Below, in pieces: positions 36,945-46,907 of a stretch of DNA of 64,000 nucleotides. A program made the translations under genes and the position numbers. Source of the DNA: Hydrogenophaga sp. (GTDB taxonomy: Bacteria; Pseudomonadota; Gammaproteobacteria; Burkholderiales; Burkholderiaceae_C); contig NZ_JAHCKL010000005.1 of assembly GCF_026125785.1 (NCBI RefSeq), positions 62,001 through 126,000 of the forward strand, read 5' to 3'. Position 1 is the stretch's first letter, and each line of letters opens with the position of its first letter. Below the pieces are notes generated by a model that did no database searches, was not told the DNA's origin, and saw only the letters and a program-made list of their open reading frames with translations.

Positions 36945-37098
36945 GCGATGCCTGAGCATGCGCGTGCTCACCGCAGGTGACACGCGATGCCGAAAATCCC
37001 CTGCTGCGCTGCAGAAAGCGCTCTTGTTTCAGGGTAAACTCTATGGGTTGTCAGCAAGGCTCGCACCTTTCCTCGCGGGCCCGGCAATGCAGACCCAA

Positions 37099-37183
37099 GC
37101 CGACGTGGTGAAATTGGTAGACACGCTATCTTGAGGGGGTAGTGGCGAAAGCTGTGCGAGTTCGAGTCTCGCCGTCGGCACCA
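37099..37183 (+). tRNA. tRNA-Leu (anticodon GAG)
   Basis: Acceptor stem GCCGACG (37099-37105) pairs with CGTCGGC (37173-37179), followed by an encoded ACCA. The anticodon stem CTATC/GGTAG closes the loop TTGAGGG with anticodon GAG at 37133-37135. The T arm is GCGAG-TTCGAGT-CTCGC. The long variable arm fits a class II leucine tRNA reading CUC/CUU. Confidence 0.96.
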
Positions 37184-37228
37184 ATATTTGGAACACGGTC
37201 CCACGCCGTGTCAGCGGAATCGACCAAG

Positions 37229-37588
37229 ATGAGCCTCGACCAATACCTTCCAGTATTCCTCTTCATCCTGGTCGGCATTGCGGTCGGGATCATCCCGCAG
37301 GTGCTCGGCTACATCCTCGGCCCGAACCTGCCCGACGCCGAAAAGAACTCCCCTTACGAATGCGGCTTCGAGGCCTTTGAAGACGCCCGCATGAAGTTCG
37401 ATGTGCGCTACTACCTCGTGGCCATTCTCTTCATCCTCTTCGACCTTGAAATCGCTTTCCTCATTCCCTGGGCCGTGGCCTTCTCCGATATCGGCGCCAC
37501 CGGCTTCATCGCGGGCGTGGTCTTCCTCGCCATCCTCACGGTGGGCTTCGCCTACGAGTGGAAAAAGGGCGCGTTGGACTGGGAATGA
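37229..37588 (+). CDS. nuoA: NADH-quinone oxidoreductase subunit A
   Basis: A 119-residue membrane subunit of respiratory complex I with three helices; the loop with [24 protein letters not shown] lies at the quinone-site region and carries the conserved Cys. The start [12 protein letters not shown] at 37229 fits; an upstream ATG at 37142 lies inside the tRNA. First gene of the nuo operon. Confidence 0.96.
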   Translation: MSLDQYLPVFLFILVGIAVGIIPQVLGYILGPNLPDAEKNSPYECGFEAFEDARMKFDVRYYLVAILFILFDLEIAFLIPWAVAFSDIGATGFIAGVVFLAILTVGFAYEWKKGALDWE

Positions 37589-37639
37589 GTTTGTCGACGC
37601 AGGTCAGGCAGCAAGCGGCAGAACGCACTGGAGCGGTTC

Positions 37640-38119
37640 ATGATTGAAGGCGTATTCAAGGAAGGTTTCGTCACCACCAGCTACGACTCGGTGGTGAACT
37701 GGGCCAAAACGGGCTCGCTGTGGCCCATGACCTTCGGCCTGGCGTGTTGCGCCGTGGAAATGATGCACGCGGCCGCGGCGCGCTACGACATCGGCCGCTT
37801 CGGTTCCGAGGTGTTCCGCGCCAGCCCCCGCCAGTCCGACCTGATGATCGTGGCCGGCACGCTGTGCAACAAGATGGCGCCGGCCTTGCGCAAGGTCTAC
37901 GACCAGATGGCCGAGCCGCGCTGGGTGCTGTCCATGGGCTCGTGCGCCAATGGCGGCGGCTACTACCACTACAGCTACTCCGTGGTGCGGGGGTGCGACC
38001 GCATCGTGCCGGTGGACGTGTACGTGCCCGGCTGCCCGCCCACCGCCGAGGCCCTGCTGTACGGGATCATCCAGCTGCAGCAGAAGATCCGCCGCACCCA
38101 CACCATTGCCCGGGCCTGA
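37640..38119 (+). CDS. nuoB: NADH-quinone oxidoreductase subunit B
   Basis: A 159-residue subunit that holds cluster N2, the last iron-sulfur centre before quinone. The four ligand cysteines are Cys36, Cys37, Cys102 and Cys132 ([27 protein letters not shown]). It follows nuoA after 51 bases. Confidence 0.97.
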   Translation: MIEGVFKEGFVTTSYDSVVNWAKTGSLWPMTFGLACCAVEMMHAAAARYDIGRFGSEVFRASPRQSDLMIVAGTLCNKMAPALRKVYDQMAEPRWVLSMGSCANGGGYYHYSYSVVRGCDRIVPVDVYVPGCPPTAEALLYGIIQLQQKIRRTHTIARA

Positions 38120-38171
38120 GCGCCTTGGCCACCAGCACCCGCTGCACGTCAACGGCCCTGAAAGAACGCTC

Positions 38172-38795
38172 ATGACCGACACCGCCCAGACTCCCCACGC
38201 CGTCGAGCCGGACGCGCTGCAGAGCACGCTCGCCGCGCTGTTGGGCGAGCGCGCCCAGTCCATCACCGTCGTGCGCGGCGAGGTCACGCTCACCGTGCGT
38301 GCGGCCGACTACTACGCCGTCATGCAGACGCTGCGCGATGCGCCGCAGTCGCGTTTCGAACAGCTCATCGACCTCTGTGGCATGGACTACCAGGCCTATG
38401 GCGATGGCCGTTGGGAAGGCGCGCGCTTTGCCGCCGTGGTGCACCTGCTGTCGGTCACCCACAACCACCGCCTGCGCGTGCGCGCGTTCTGCCCCGAGGA
38501 CGATTTCCCGGTGCTCGACTCCGTCACACCGCTCTGGGCCTCTGCCAACTGGTACGAGCGCGAAGCCTTCGATCTGTACGGCATCGTCTTCGATGGCCAC
38601 GATGACCTGCGCCGCATCCTGACCGACTACGGCTTCATCGGTCACCCGTTCCGCAAGGACTTCCCGCTCTCGGGGCACGTGGAAATGCGCTACGACGCCG
38701 AGCGCCAGCGCGTGATCTACGAGCCGGTGACCATCGAGCCGCGCGAGATCACCCCGCGCATCATCCGCGAAGACAACTACGGCGGGCTGAAATGA
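38172..38795 (+). CDS. nuoC: NADH-quinone oxidoreductase subunit C
   Basis: A 207-residue peripheral-arm subunit, separate from NuoD (not fused as in Escherichia coli). Family motif [12 protein letters not shown][17 protein letters not shown], then [11 protein letters not shown]. The next gene nuoD begins 129 bases later, the longest gap inside the core of the operon; it contains a dispersed repeat. Confidence 0.96.
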   Translation: MTDTAQTPHAVEPDALQSTLAALLGERAQSITVVRGEVTLTVRAADYYAVMQTLRDAPQSRFEQLIDLCGMDYQAYGDGRWEGARFAAVVHLLSVTHNHRLRVRAFCPEDDFPVLDSVTPLWASANWYEREAFDLYGIVFDGHDDLRRILTDYGFIGHPFRKDFPLSGHVEMRYDAERQRVIYEPVTIEPREITPRIIREDNYGGLK

Positions 38796-38799
38796 ACCA

Positions 38800-38890
38800 C
38801 CCTCGCAGCGCTTCGCGCCACTCCCTCAAGGGGGCGATGCCAGCCTTCCGGCAAAGCCGCTCCGTAGGCATCCCTGTGCCGGACCGTGGC
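38800..38890. repeat. GC-rich repeat-like element between nuoC and nuoD
   Basis: The segment with GCGCTTCGCGCC, CCCTCAAGGGGGCGATGCC and CCGGCAAAGCCGCTCCG resembles the arm of the inverted repeat at 6571-6783 (C-block/G-block, CGRYATC, CCGGCAAAGCCGG). Noncoding; it accounts for the unusual length of this intra-operon gap. Confidence 0.6.
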
Positions 38891-38924
38891 ATGCGGCTTG
38901 GCCTCCGTGCCGTGGAACACTGAT

Positions 38925-40178
38925 ATGGCTGAAATCAAGAACTACACCCTGAACTTCGGTCCGCAGCACCCTGCCGCGCATGGCGTGCTGCGTCTGGTGC
39001 TGGAGCTCGATGGTGAGGTCGTGCAGCGCGCGGACCCGCACATCGGCCTGCTGCACCGCGCCACAGAAAAACTGGCCGAGCACAAGACGTTCATCCAGTC
39101 GCTGCCCTACATGGACCGCCTGGACTACGTCTCCATGATGTGCAACGAGCACGCCTACTGCCTGGCCATCGAGAAGCTGCTGGGCATCGATGTGCCGGTG
39201 CGTGCGCAGTACATCCGTGTGATGTTCTCGGAGATCACCCGCCTGCTCAACCACCTCATGTGGCTGGGCTCGCACGGCAACGACTGTGGCAGCTCCACCA
39301 TCTTGATCTACGCGTTCCGCGAGCGCGAGGACCTGTTCGACATGTACGAGGCGGTGTCTGGTGCCCGCATGCACGCCGCCTACTTCCGCCCGGGGGGCGT
39401 GTACCGCGACCTGCCGGCCAGCATGCCGCAGTACCGTGCGAGCAAGGTGCGCAACGCGCGCGGCGTGGCGCAGCTCAACGAGAACCGCCAGGGCTCGCTG
39501 CTGGATTTCATCGAGGACTTCACCCAGCGCTTCCCGGTTTATCTCGACGAATACCATACGCTGTTGACTGACAACCGCATCTGGAAGCAGCGCACCGTGG
39601 GCATTGGCGTGGTCACGCCCGAGCGTGCGCTCAACCTGGGGTTGACCGGCCCGATGCTGCGCGGCTCCGGCATCGCCTGGGACCTGCGCAAGAAGCAGCC
39701 CTACGACGTCTACAGCCAGATGGACTTCGACATCCCCGTTGGCAAGACGGGCGACTGCTACGACCGCTATCTCGTTCGCATGGAAGAGATGAAGCAGTCC
39801 AACCGCATCATTGCCCAGTGCGTGCAGTGGCTGCGTGCCAACCCTGGTCCGGTCATCACCGAGAACCACAAGGTCGCGCCACCCGCGCGTGAGGCCATGA
39901 AGGCCAACATGGAAGAGCTGATCCACCACTTCAAGCTCTTCACCGAAGGTTTCCACGTGCCCGAGGGCGAGGCCTACGCGGCCGTCGAACACCCCAAGGG
40001 CGAGTTCGGCATCTACCTGGTGAGTGACGGTGCGAACAAGCCGTACCGCCTGAAGATCCGCGCCCCGGGATTTGCTCACCTCGCCACCATGGACGAGATG
40101 GCGCGAGGCCACATGCTGGCCGACGCGGTGGCCATCATCGGCACCATGGACATCGTTTTCGGGGAGATCGATCGATGA
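38925..40178 (+). CDS. nuoD: NADH-quinone oxidoreductase subunit D
   Basis: A 417-residue 49-kDa-type subunit that forms the quinone cavity with NuoB. Motifs: [15 protein letters not shown] at the N-terminus, with the conserved His pair near quinone; [19 protein letters not shown]; the C-terminal ends VFGEIDR. The ATG at 38925 gives the standard start [16 protein letters not shown]. The stop overlaps the nuoE start. Confidence 0.97.
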   Translation: MAEIKNYTLNFGPQHPAAHGVLRLVLELDGEVVQRADPHIGLLHRATEKLAEHKTFIQSLPYMDRLDYVSMMCNEHAYCLAIEKLLGIDVPVRAQYIRVMFSEITRLLNHLMWLGSHGNDCGSSTILIYAFREREDLFDMYEAVSGARMHAAYFRPGGVYRDLPASMPQYRASKVRNARGVAQLNENRQGSLLDFIEDFTQRFPVYLDEYHTLLTDNRIWKQRTVGIGVVTPERALNLGLTGPMLRGSGIAWDLRKKQPYDVYSQMDFDIPVGKTGDCYDRYLVRMEEMKQSNRIIAQCVQWLRANPGPVITENHKVAPPAREAMKANMEELIHHFKLFTEGFHVPEGEAYAAVEHPKGEFGIYLVSDGANKPYRLKIRAPGFAHLATMDEMARGHMLADAVAIIGTMDIVFGEIDR

Positions 40179-40690
40179 GCACCACCGCCACGCCCGTGAG
40201 CTTTTCCGAAGCCACCATCCGCCGGTTCGACCGCGAGGTCGCCAAGTACCCCGACGAGCAGCGCCAGTCGGCCGTGATGGCCTGCCTGTCGATCATCCAG
40301 CAGGAGCAGGGCCATGTGAGCACGGCCGCGGAAGCCGCGCTGGCCGAGTACCTGCGCATGGAGCCGATCGCGGTGCACGAGGTCACCACGTTCTACAACA
40401 TGTACAACCAGCAGCCGGTGGGCAAGTACAAGCTCAACGTGTGCACCAACCTGCCTTGCCAGTTGCGGGACGGGCAGAAGGCACTGCACCACCTGGAGAA
40501 GAAGCTGGGCATCGGCATGGGCGAGACCACGGCCGATGGCCTGTTCACCCTGCAGCAGAGCGAATGCCTGGGTGCCTGCGCCGATTCGCCGGTGATGCTG
40601 GTGAACGACCGCCACATGTGCAGCTTCATGAGCAACGAAAAGCTCGATCAGCTCGTCGACGGCCTGCGTGCCGCGGAGGGTCAGGCATGA
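40175..40690 (+). CDS. nuoE: NADH-quinone oxidoreductase subunit E
   Basis: A 171-residue thioredoxin-like subunit with the [2Fe-2S] cluster N1a, ligands in VCTNLPC and ECLGAC. It overlaps nuoD (ATGA) and nuoF (ATGA), so translation is coupled. Confidence 0.96.
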   Translation: MSTTATPVSFSEATIRRFDREVAKYPDEQRQSAVMACLSIIQQEQGHVSTAAEAALAEYLRMEPIAVHEVTTFYNMYNQQPVGKYKLNVCTNLPCQLRDGQKALHHLEKKLGIGMGETTADGLFTLQQSECLGACADSPVMLVNDRHMCSFMSNEKLDQLVDGLRAAEGQA

Positions 40691-42042
40691 ACGCCCAGCA
40701 GATCATCAGCCAGTTCGCCGCCACCGGCGTGCAGACCTGCTTCCATGGCAGGCACATCGATCCCCAGATCTACGCCGGCCTGGACGGCCGCAACTGGTCG
40801 ATCAAGGACTACGAAGCGCGCGGCGGCTACCAGGCGCTGCGCAAGATCCTCGGCAAGACCGGCGATGGCGCGGAAGGGCTGACGCAGGACCAGGTGATCG
40901 CCACCGTCAAGGAGTCCGCGCTGCGCGGGCGCGGCGGCGCGGGTTTTCCCAGCGGCCTGAAGTGGAGCTTCATGCCCCGTCAGTTCCCGGGTCAGAAGTA
41001 CCTGGTCTGCAATTCGGACGAAGGCGAGCCGGGCACCTGCAAGGACCGCGACATCCTCATGTTCAACCCGCACATCGTCATCGAAGGCATGGCGATCGCG
41101 GCGTACGCCATGGGCATCACGGTGGGGTACAACTACATCCACGGCGAGATCTTCGAGGTCTATGAGCGCTTCGAGGCCGCGCTGGAAGAGGCGAGGGCGG
41201 CCGGTTACCTGGGCGACCGCATCCTGGGTTCGGATTTCTCCTTCCAGCTCCACGGCCACCACGGTTTTGGTGCCTACATCTGCGGCGAGGAAACCGCGCT
41301 GCTCGAATCGCTGGAAGGCAAGAAGGGCCAGCCGCGCTTCAAGCCACCGTTCCCGGCCAGCTTCGGCCTCTACGGCAAGCCCACCACCATCAACAACACC
41401 GAGACTTTCGCGGCGGTGCCTTGGATCATCCGCAACGGCGGCCAGGCCTACCTGGAGTGCGGCAAGCCCAACAACGGCGGCACCAAGATCTTCTCGGTCA
41501 GCGGCGACGTCGAGTTGCCTGGCAACTACGAGATTCCGCTGGGCACGCCCTTCTCCAAACTGCTGGAACTCGCGGGCGGCGTGCGCAAGGGCCGCACGCT
41601 CAAGGCGGTGATTCCCGGCGGCTCGTCGGCGCCGGTGCTGCCCGCGCACATCATGATGGAGTGCACGATGGACTACGACTCCATCGCCAAGGCCGGCTCC
41701 ATGCTGGGCTCGGGCGCCGTCATCGTGATGGACGATTCGCGCGACATGGTGGAGTCGCTCAAGCGCCTCTCCTATTTCTACATGCACGAGTCCTGCGGCC
41801 AGTGCACGCCCTGCCGTGAAGGCACGGGCTGGCTCTGGCGCATGGTGGACCGCATCGACAACGGCCAGGGCAAGGCCAGCGACATGGCGTTGCTCGACAA
41901 CGTGGCCGAGAACATCATGGGTCGCACCATCTGCGCCCTGGGCGACGCCGCCGCCATGCCGGTGCGCGCCATGATCAAGCACTTCCGCCACGAGTTCGAG
42001 GCCAAGATCGCCGCCGCCAGCTCGACGGCCAAGGCAGCCTGA
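40687..42042 (+). CDS. nuoF: NADH-quinone oxidoreductase subunit F
   Basis: A 451-residue subunit that binds NADH and FMN and holds [4Fe-4S] cluster N3. Motifs: [13 protein letters not shown] (NADH), [15 protein letters not shown] (FMN), and [13 protein letters not shown] with a fourth Cys in TICALGD (cluster). Confidence 0.97.
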   Translation: MNAQQIISQFAATGVQTCFHGRHIDPQIYAGLDGRNWSIKDYEARGGYQALRKILGKTGDGAEGLTQDQVIATVKESALRGRGGAGFPSGLKWSFMPRQFPGQKYLVCNSDEGEPGTCKDRDILMFNPHIVIEGMAIAAYAMGITVGYNYIHGEIFEVYERFEAALEEARAAGYLGDRILGSDFSFQLHGHHGFGAYICGEETALLESLEGKKGQPRFKPPFPASFGLYGKPTTINNTETFAAVPWIIRNGGQAYLECGKPNNGGTKIFSVSGDVELPGNYEIPLGTPFSKLLELAGGVRKGRTLKAVIPGGSSAPVLPAHIMMECTMDYDSIAKAGSMLGSGAVIVMDDSRDMVESLKRLSYFYMHESCGQCTPCREGTGWLWRMVDRIDNGQGKASDMALLDNVAENIMGRTICALGDAAAMPVRAMIKHFRHEFEAKIAAASSTAKAA

Positions 42043-42065
42043 ACACAAGAAGCAGCAGCAACACC

Positions 42066-44204
42066 ATGGTTGAAATCGAACTCGACGGCAAGAAGGTGGA
42101 AGTGCCCCCGGGCAGCATGGTCATGCATGCGGCCGAGAAGGCGGGCACCTACATCCCGCATTTCTGCTACCACAAGAAGCTCTCCATCGCGGCCAATTGC
42201 CGCATGTGCCTGGTTGACGTGGAGAAGGCGCCCAAGCCCATGCCGGCCTGTGCCACGCCAGTCACGCAGGGCATGATCGTGCGCACCCAGAGCGACAAGG
42301 CCGTCAAGGCCCAGAAGTCGGTCATGGAGTTCCTGCTGATCAACCACCCGCTGGACTGCCCGATCTGCGACCAGGGCGGCGAGTGCCAGTTGCAGGATCT
42401 GGCCGTGGGCTACGGTGGTTCCGGCTCGCGCTATGAAGAAGAGAAGCGCGTCGTCTTCCACAAGAACGTCGGCCCGCTCATCTCCATGGAGGAAATGAGC
42501 CGCTGCATCCACTGCACCCGTTGCGTGCGCTTCGGCCAGGAAGTGGCCGGCGTGATGGAACTGGGCATGATCCACCGTGGTGAGCATTCGGAAATCACCA
42601 CCGTCGTCGGTGACACCGTGGACTCCGAACTCTCGGGCAACATGATCGACATCTGCCCGGTCGGCGCGCTCACCAGCAAGCCCTTCCGCTACAGCGCGCG
42701 CACCTGGGAACTCTCGCGCCGCAAGAGCGTGAGCCCGCACGACTCCACCGGCGCCAACCTGATCGTGCAGGTCAAGAACAACAGCGTCATGCGCGTGCTG
42801 CCGCTGGAGAACGAGGCCGTCAACGAATGCTGGATCGCCGACCGCGACCGCTTCTCCTACGAAGCCCTGTCCAGTGACGACCGCCTCACTGCGCCCATGC
42901 TGAAGCAGGGCGGTGAATGGAAGACCGTGGACTGGCAGACCGCACTGGAGTACGTGGCCAATGGCCTGCGCCAGGTCAAGGCCGAACATGGCGCCAACGC
43001 CATTGGCGTGCTGGCCAGCCCGCACAGCACGCTGGAAGAACTGGCCCTGGCCGGCGCCCTGGTGCGCGGACTGGGCAGCCAGAACATCGATGCCCGTCTG
43101 CGCCAGGCCGACTTCGCCAACACCGCGCCCGCCGGCTCGGCGCGCTGGCTCGGCCTGCCTGTCGCCGCGCTCTCCACGCTGCAGCGCGTGCTGGTGGTGG
43201 GCTCCAACCTGCGCAAGGACCATCCGCTGTTCGCGCAGCGCATCCGCCAGGCGCAGCGCAAGGGCGCGCAGGTCCATGTGCTCAACGCCGTGGCGCAGGA
43301 CTGGGCCATGCCGCTGAAGAACGTCGTGCTGGCCGACAGTGCCGTCTGGGTGTCCGCGCTGGCCGGCATCGCCGCCGCCGTGGCGGCCGAGAAGGGCGTT
43401 GCCGCACCCGCGAATGCTGAAGTCAGCGACGCTCACCGCGCGGTGGCCAAGTCGCTGCTGGGTGGTGAGCAGAAGGCCATCCTGCTGGGCAATGCCGCGG
43501 CCCACCACGCCAAGGCGTCCAGCCTGCTCGCACTGGCCAACTGGATCGCGGAGCAGACCGGTGCCAGCGTTGGCTACCTCGGTGAGGCCGCCAACACCGT
43601 GGGCGCGCAACTCGTTGGCGCGCTGCCAGGGCCGGGCGGGCTCGACGCCGGTCGCATGCTGGGTGGCGCCCTCAAGGCCGCGATCCTGCTGCACACCGAG
43701 CCCGCGCAGGACTCCGCTGCGGGCGCTGCCGGCCTGGACAAGGCCGGCATGGTCGTCACGCTCAGCGCCTTCAAGGCCAACCTGGACGTGAGCGACGTGC
43801 TGCTGCCCGTGGCGCCGTTCACCGAAACCTCCGGCTCCTTCGTCAACGCTGAAGGCCGCCTGCAGAGCTTCCACGCCGTGGTTCGCCCCCTGGGCGAGAC
43901 GCGACCGGCCTGGAAGGTGCTGCGCGTGCTGGGCAACCTGCTGGAACTGCCGGGCTTCGACGCCGACTCCTCGCAGGCCGTGCTCGCCGCCGCGCTGCCA
44001 GGTGTGGCCTCCGGCGCGCTGGTCGATGCCGCGCGCCTGAACAACGCCAGCACGGCCGCCATCGATCTGGCCCCCGCCACCGGTGCAACCCCCTGCGTGG
44101 CCAGCATCTACCAGCTGGACGGCCTGGTGCGTCGCGCCACCTCGCTGCAATTGACCGCCGATGCGCGCAGCAACGCCAGCGCCGCGGAAGGAGCCACCGC
44201 ATGA
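42066..44204 (+). CDS. nuoG: NADH-quinone oxidoreductase subunit G
   Basis: A 712-residue subunit carrying several clusters. The N-terminal ferredoxin-like part binds [2Fe-2S] N1b (CYHKK, CRMCL, ACATPV); [15 protein letters not shown] gives the His-ligated N5; [13 protein letters not shown] with CPVGAL gives N4. The remainder is the molybdopterin-oxidoreductase-like fold without a cofactor, ending in an Ala-rich tail. The stop overlaps nuoH. Confidence 0.96.
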   Translation: MVEIELDGKKVEVPPGSMVMHAAEKAGTYIPHFCYHKKLSIAANCRMCLVDVEKAPKPMPACATPVTQGMIVRTQSDKAVKAQKSVMEFLLINHPLDCPICDQGGECQLQDLAVGYGGSGSRYEEEKRVVFHKNVGPLISMEEMSRCIHCTRCVRFGQEVAGVMELGMIHRGEHSEITTVVGDTVDSELSGNMIDICPVGALTSKPFRYSARTWELSRRKSVSPHDSTGANLIVQVKNNSVMRVLPLENEAVNECWIADRDRFSYEALSSDDRLTAPMLKQGGEWKTVDWQTALEYVANGLRQVKAEHGANAIGVLASPHSTLEELALAGALVRGLGSQNIDARLRQADFANTAPAGSARWLGLPVAALSTLQRVLVVGSNLRKDHPLFAQRIRQAQRKGAQVHVLNAVAQDWAMPLKNVVLADSAVWVSALAGIAAAVAAEKGVAAPANAEVSDAHRAVAKSLLGGEQKAILLGNAAAHHAKASSLLALANWIAEQTGASVGYLGEAANTVGAQLVGALPGPGGLDAGRMLGGALKAAILLHTEPAQDSAAGAAGLDKAGMVVTLSAFKANLDVSDVLLPVAPFTETSGSFVNAEGRLQSFHAVVRPLGETRPAWKVLRVLGNLLELPGFDADSSQAVLAAALPGVASGALVDAARLNNASTAAIDLAPATGATPCVASIYQLDGLVRRATSLQLTADARSNASAAEGATA

Positions 44205-45277
44205 TCGATGCGATGTACAACGGCGGCCTCGGCCTGATCGCCGCCCCCTGGTGGACCGGCGCCGCCTGGCCCGTGATCTGGGCCCTGATCAAGATCGTGG
44301 CCGTGCTCGCTCCGCTGATGGGCGCCGTGGCCTACCTCACGCTCTGGGAGCGCAAGCTGCTGGGCTGGATGCAGGTGCGCCATGGCCCCAACCGCGTGGG
44401 CCCCTTTGGCCTGCTGCAGCCGATCGCCGATGCGCTCAAGCTGCTGACCAAGGAACTGATCCGCCCCAGCGCAGCGAGCAACGGCCTGTTCCGCCTCGGC
44501 CCGGTCATGGCCATCATGCCGGCTCTGGCCGCCTGGGTGGCCATTCCCTTCGGTCCGGAAGCCATCATCGCCAACGTCAACGCCGGGCTGCTGGTCATCC
44601 TGGCGATCACCTCCATCGAGGTGTACGGCGTCATCATTGCCGGCTGGGCTTCGAACTCCAAGTACGCCTTCCTCGGTGCCCTGCGGGCGTCGGCCCAGAT
44701 GGTGAGCTACGAGATCGCCATCGGCTTCTGCTTCCTGGTGGTCGTCATGACCGCCGGCAGCCTGCACCTGGGTGAAATCGTTGCCTCCCAGGCGCGGGGC
44801 ATGGGGGCCGACATGGGTCTGGGCTTCCTGTCCTGGAACTGGCTGCCCCTGCTGCCCATCTTCGTGGTCTACCTGATCTCCGGCGTCGCCGAGACCAACC
44901 GGCATCCGTTCGACGTCGTGGAAGGCGAGGCCGAAATCGTGGCCGGCCACATGGTCGAGTACTCCGGCATGGGCTTCGCCATCTTCTTCCTGGCCGAGTA
45001 CGCCAGCATGTGGCTGGTGTCCGCGCTGGCCGCGCTGATGTTCCTCGGCGGCTGGCTCTCACCCATCGCCGCGCTGGACTTCATCCCCGGCTGGATCTGG
45101 CTGGGCATCAAGACCTGCGTCGTGGTGTCCATGTTCATCTGGATCCGCGCCACCTTCCCGCGCTTCCGCTACGACCAGATCATGCGTCTGGGCTGGAAGA
45201 TCTTCATTCCCGTGACGCTCATCTGGCTGCTGCTCGTCGGCGCTCTGATGCAGACCTCGTGGAACCTCTGGAAATAA
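44201..45277 (+). CDS. nuoH: NADH-quinone oxidoreductase subunit H
   Basis: A 358-residue membrane subunit joining the membrane arm and the quinone chamber, with eight or so helices. Motifs: [21 protein letters not shown] and [19 protein letters not shown], the charged loop near quinone. Confidence 0.97.
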   Translation: MIDAMYNGGLGLIAAPWWTGAAWPVIWALIKIVAVLAPLMGAVAYLTLWERKLLGWMQVRHGPNRVGPFGLLQPIADALKLLTKELIRPSAASNGLFRLGPVMAIMPALAAWVAIPFGPEAIIANVNAGLLVILAITSIEVYGVIIAGWASNSKYAFLGALRASAQMVSYEIAIGFCFLVVVMTAGSLHLGEIVASQARGMGADMGLGFLSWNWLPLLPIFVVYLISGVAETNRHPFDVVEGEAEIVAGHMVEYSGMGFAIFFLAEYASMWLVSALAALMFLGGWLSPIAALDFIPGWIWLGIKTCVVVSMFIWIRATFPRFRYDQIMRLGWKIFIPVTLIWLLLVGALMQTSWNLWK

Positions 45278-45292
45278 GCAGGGCGAACGACC

Positions 45293-45817
45293 ATGTCATC
45301 CACCACGGCCAACCCCTCCGTCGTCGCGCCGTTCTCGTTCCGCGACTTCCTCAACAGTTTCCTGCTGGTCGAACTGCTCAAGGGCATGGCCCTGACCGGC
45401 CGCTACGCGTTCAAGCGCAAGGTCACTGTGCAGTTCCCCGAGGAAAAGACACCGCTGTCGCCGCGCTTCCGTGGTCTGCATGCGCTGCGCCGCTACGAAA
45501 ACGGCGAAGAGCGCTGCATCGCCTGCAAGCTCTGCGAGGCCGTCTGCCCGGCCATGGCCATCACCATCGAATCCGATGTGCGCGACGACGGCACCCGCCG
45601 CACCACGCGCTACGACATCGACCTGACCAAGTGCATCTTCTGCGGCTTCTGCGAAGAAAGCTGCCCGGTGGACTCCATCGTCGAGACGCACATCTTCGAG
45701 TACCACGGCGAGAAACGTGGGGATCTGTACTTCACCAAGGAAATGCTGCTGGCCGTGGGCGACCGCTACGAACCCGAGATCGCAGCCGCGCGCGCGGCCG
45801 ACGCCCCCTACCGCTGA
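45293..45817 (+). CDS. nuoI: NADH-quinone oxidoreductase subunit I
   Basis: A 174-residue 8Fe ferredoxin-type subunit holding N6a and N6b. Ligands: Cys75, 78, 81, 85 ([12 protein letters not shown]) and Cys114, 117, 120, 124 ([12 protein letters not shown]). It is followed by an 85-base gap with an inverted repeat. Confidence 0.97.
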   Translation: MSSTTANPSVVAPFSFRDFLNSFLLVELLKGMALTGRYAFKRKVTVQFPEEKTPLSPRFRGLHALRRYENGEERCIACKLCEAVCPAMAITIESDVRDDGTRRTTRYDIDLTKCIFCGFCEESCPVDSIVETHIFEYHGEKRGDLYFTKEMLLAVGDRYEPEIAAARAADAPYR

Positions 45818-45826
45818 TGGAGGTCT

Positions 45827-45892
45827 GGCGTTGAGCGTTCGGCGTTCATCGTGACCCCACTTCTTCCCGCTCAACGTTCAACGCTCAACGCC
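45827..45892. repeat. Inverted repeat in the nuoI-nuoJ gap
   Basis: GGCGTTGAGCGTT (45827-45839) and AACGCTCAACGCC (45880-45892) are perfect 13-base reverse complements. Short GTTGAGC/GTTCAAC-like units recur inside (CTCAACGTTCAACGCTCAACG). It nearly fills the space between nuoI and nuoJ; no T tract follows, so it is not a standard terminator. Confidence 0.8.
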
Positions 45893-45902
45893 GAACCAAG
45901 AC

Positions 45903-46553
45903 ATGGACTACCAGACCGGCTTCTTCTACCTGTTCGCGGCGGTGCTGCTGTACGCGGCCTACCGCGTGGTCACCGCGCGCAACCCGGTGCACGCGGTGCT
46001 CCATCTCATGCTGGCGTTCTCGCAGGCGGCCGCGCTGTGGCTGCTGCTCAAGGCCGAGTTCCTGGGCATCACCCTGGTGCTGGTCTACCTGGGCGCGGTG
46101 ATGGTGCTGTTCCTGTTCGTGGTGATGATGCTCGACATCAACATCGACTCGGTGCGCAAGGGCTTCTGGCGCCACTTTCCCCTGGCCGCCGTGCTGGGCG
46201 GACTGGTCGCCGCCGAACTGATCGCCGTGCTGTGGGTGGGCTTTCCCGCGATCTCCGGCGGCGCGGTCGCTGCCGCCGACACGGCATCGCGCTCCAACAC
46301 GCACGAGCTGGGCGTCCTGCTTTACACCGAATACCTCTACCCGATCGAAATCGCCGCCGTGATCCTGCTGGTGGCGATGATCGCCGCCATCGCGCTGACG
46401 CTGCGCCAGCGCAAGGACAGCAAGGCCATCAACCCCGGCCTGCAGGTCCACGTGCGTGCCAAGGACCGCCTGGTGGTGGTGCCCATGGCCGCCACGCAGA
46501 AGGCTCCCCCCGCCGCTGCCGCGGCCAACGCCGCCGAGGAGGGCAAGGCATGA
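45903..46553 (+). CDS. nuoJ: NADH-quinone oxidoreductase subunit J
   Basis: A 216-residue membrane subunit with five helices; the third helix carries the conserved [19 protein letters not shown]. The C-terminal tail is Ala-rich. The stop overlaps the nuoK start (ATGA). Confidence 0.95.
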   Translation: MDYQTGFFYLFAAVLLYAAYRVVTARNPVHAVLHLMLAFSQAAALWLLLKAEFLGITLVLVYLGAVMVLFLFVVMMLDINIDSVRKGFWRHFPLAAVLGGLVAAELIAVLWVGFPAISGGAVAAADTASRSNTHELGVLLYTEYLYPIEIAAVILLVAMIAAIALTLRQRKDSKAINPGLQVHVRAKDRLVVVPMAATQKAPPAAAAANAAEEGKA

Positions 46554-46861
46554 TGAGTCTCTCACTGGGTCACTTCCTCTCCGTCGGCGCGATCCTGTTC
46601 GCGCTCTCGGTGGTCGGCATCTTCCTCAACCGCAAGAACCTCATCGTTCTGCTCATGGCCATCGAGCTCATGCTGCTGGCGGTGAACATGAACTTCGTGG
46701 CCTTCTCGCACTACCTGGGCGACATGCATGGCCAGGTGTTCGTCTTCTTCATCCTGACCGTGGCCGCCGCCGAGTCGGCCATTGGCCTGGCCATCCTCGT
46801 GCTGTTGTTCCGCAACCGCTCCTCGATCAGTGTCGAGGACCTCAACGCCCTCAAGGGTTGA
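46550..46861 (+). CDS. nuoK: NADH-quinone oxidoreductase subunit K
   Basis: A 103-residue MrpC-like membrane subunit with three helices and the conserved Glu residues in [11 protein letters not shown] and [10 protein letters not shown]. Two adjacent ATG codons (46550 and 46553) can start it. Confidence 0.96.
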   Translation: MMSLSLGHFLSVGAILFALSVVGIFLNRKNLIVLLMAIELMLLAVNMNFVAFSHYLGDMHGQVFVFFILTVAAAESAIGLAILVLLFRNRSSISVEDLNALKG

Positions 46862-46907
46862 CCGAGGCCAGGGCCCACCACAAGCGAACTCAGGCAAGAA
46901 CGAACCC

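Noticed and set aside
37024-37040. TTGTTT and TAAACT upstream of tRNA-Leu as a promoter
   Set aside because: The two hexamers are only 5 bases apart and no good -35 lies at 16-18 bases from TAAACT.
41778-44150. A 790-codon minus-strand open frame opposite nuoG
   Set aside because: Antisense to a gene with all expected Fe-S motifs; translation is His/Gly/Val-rich without domains.
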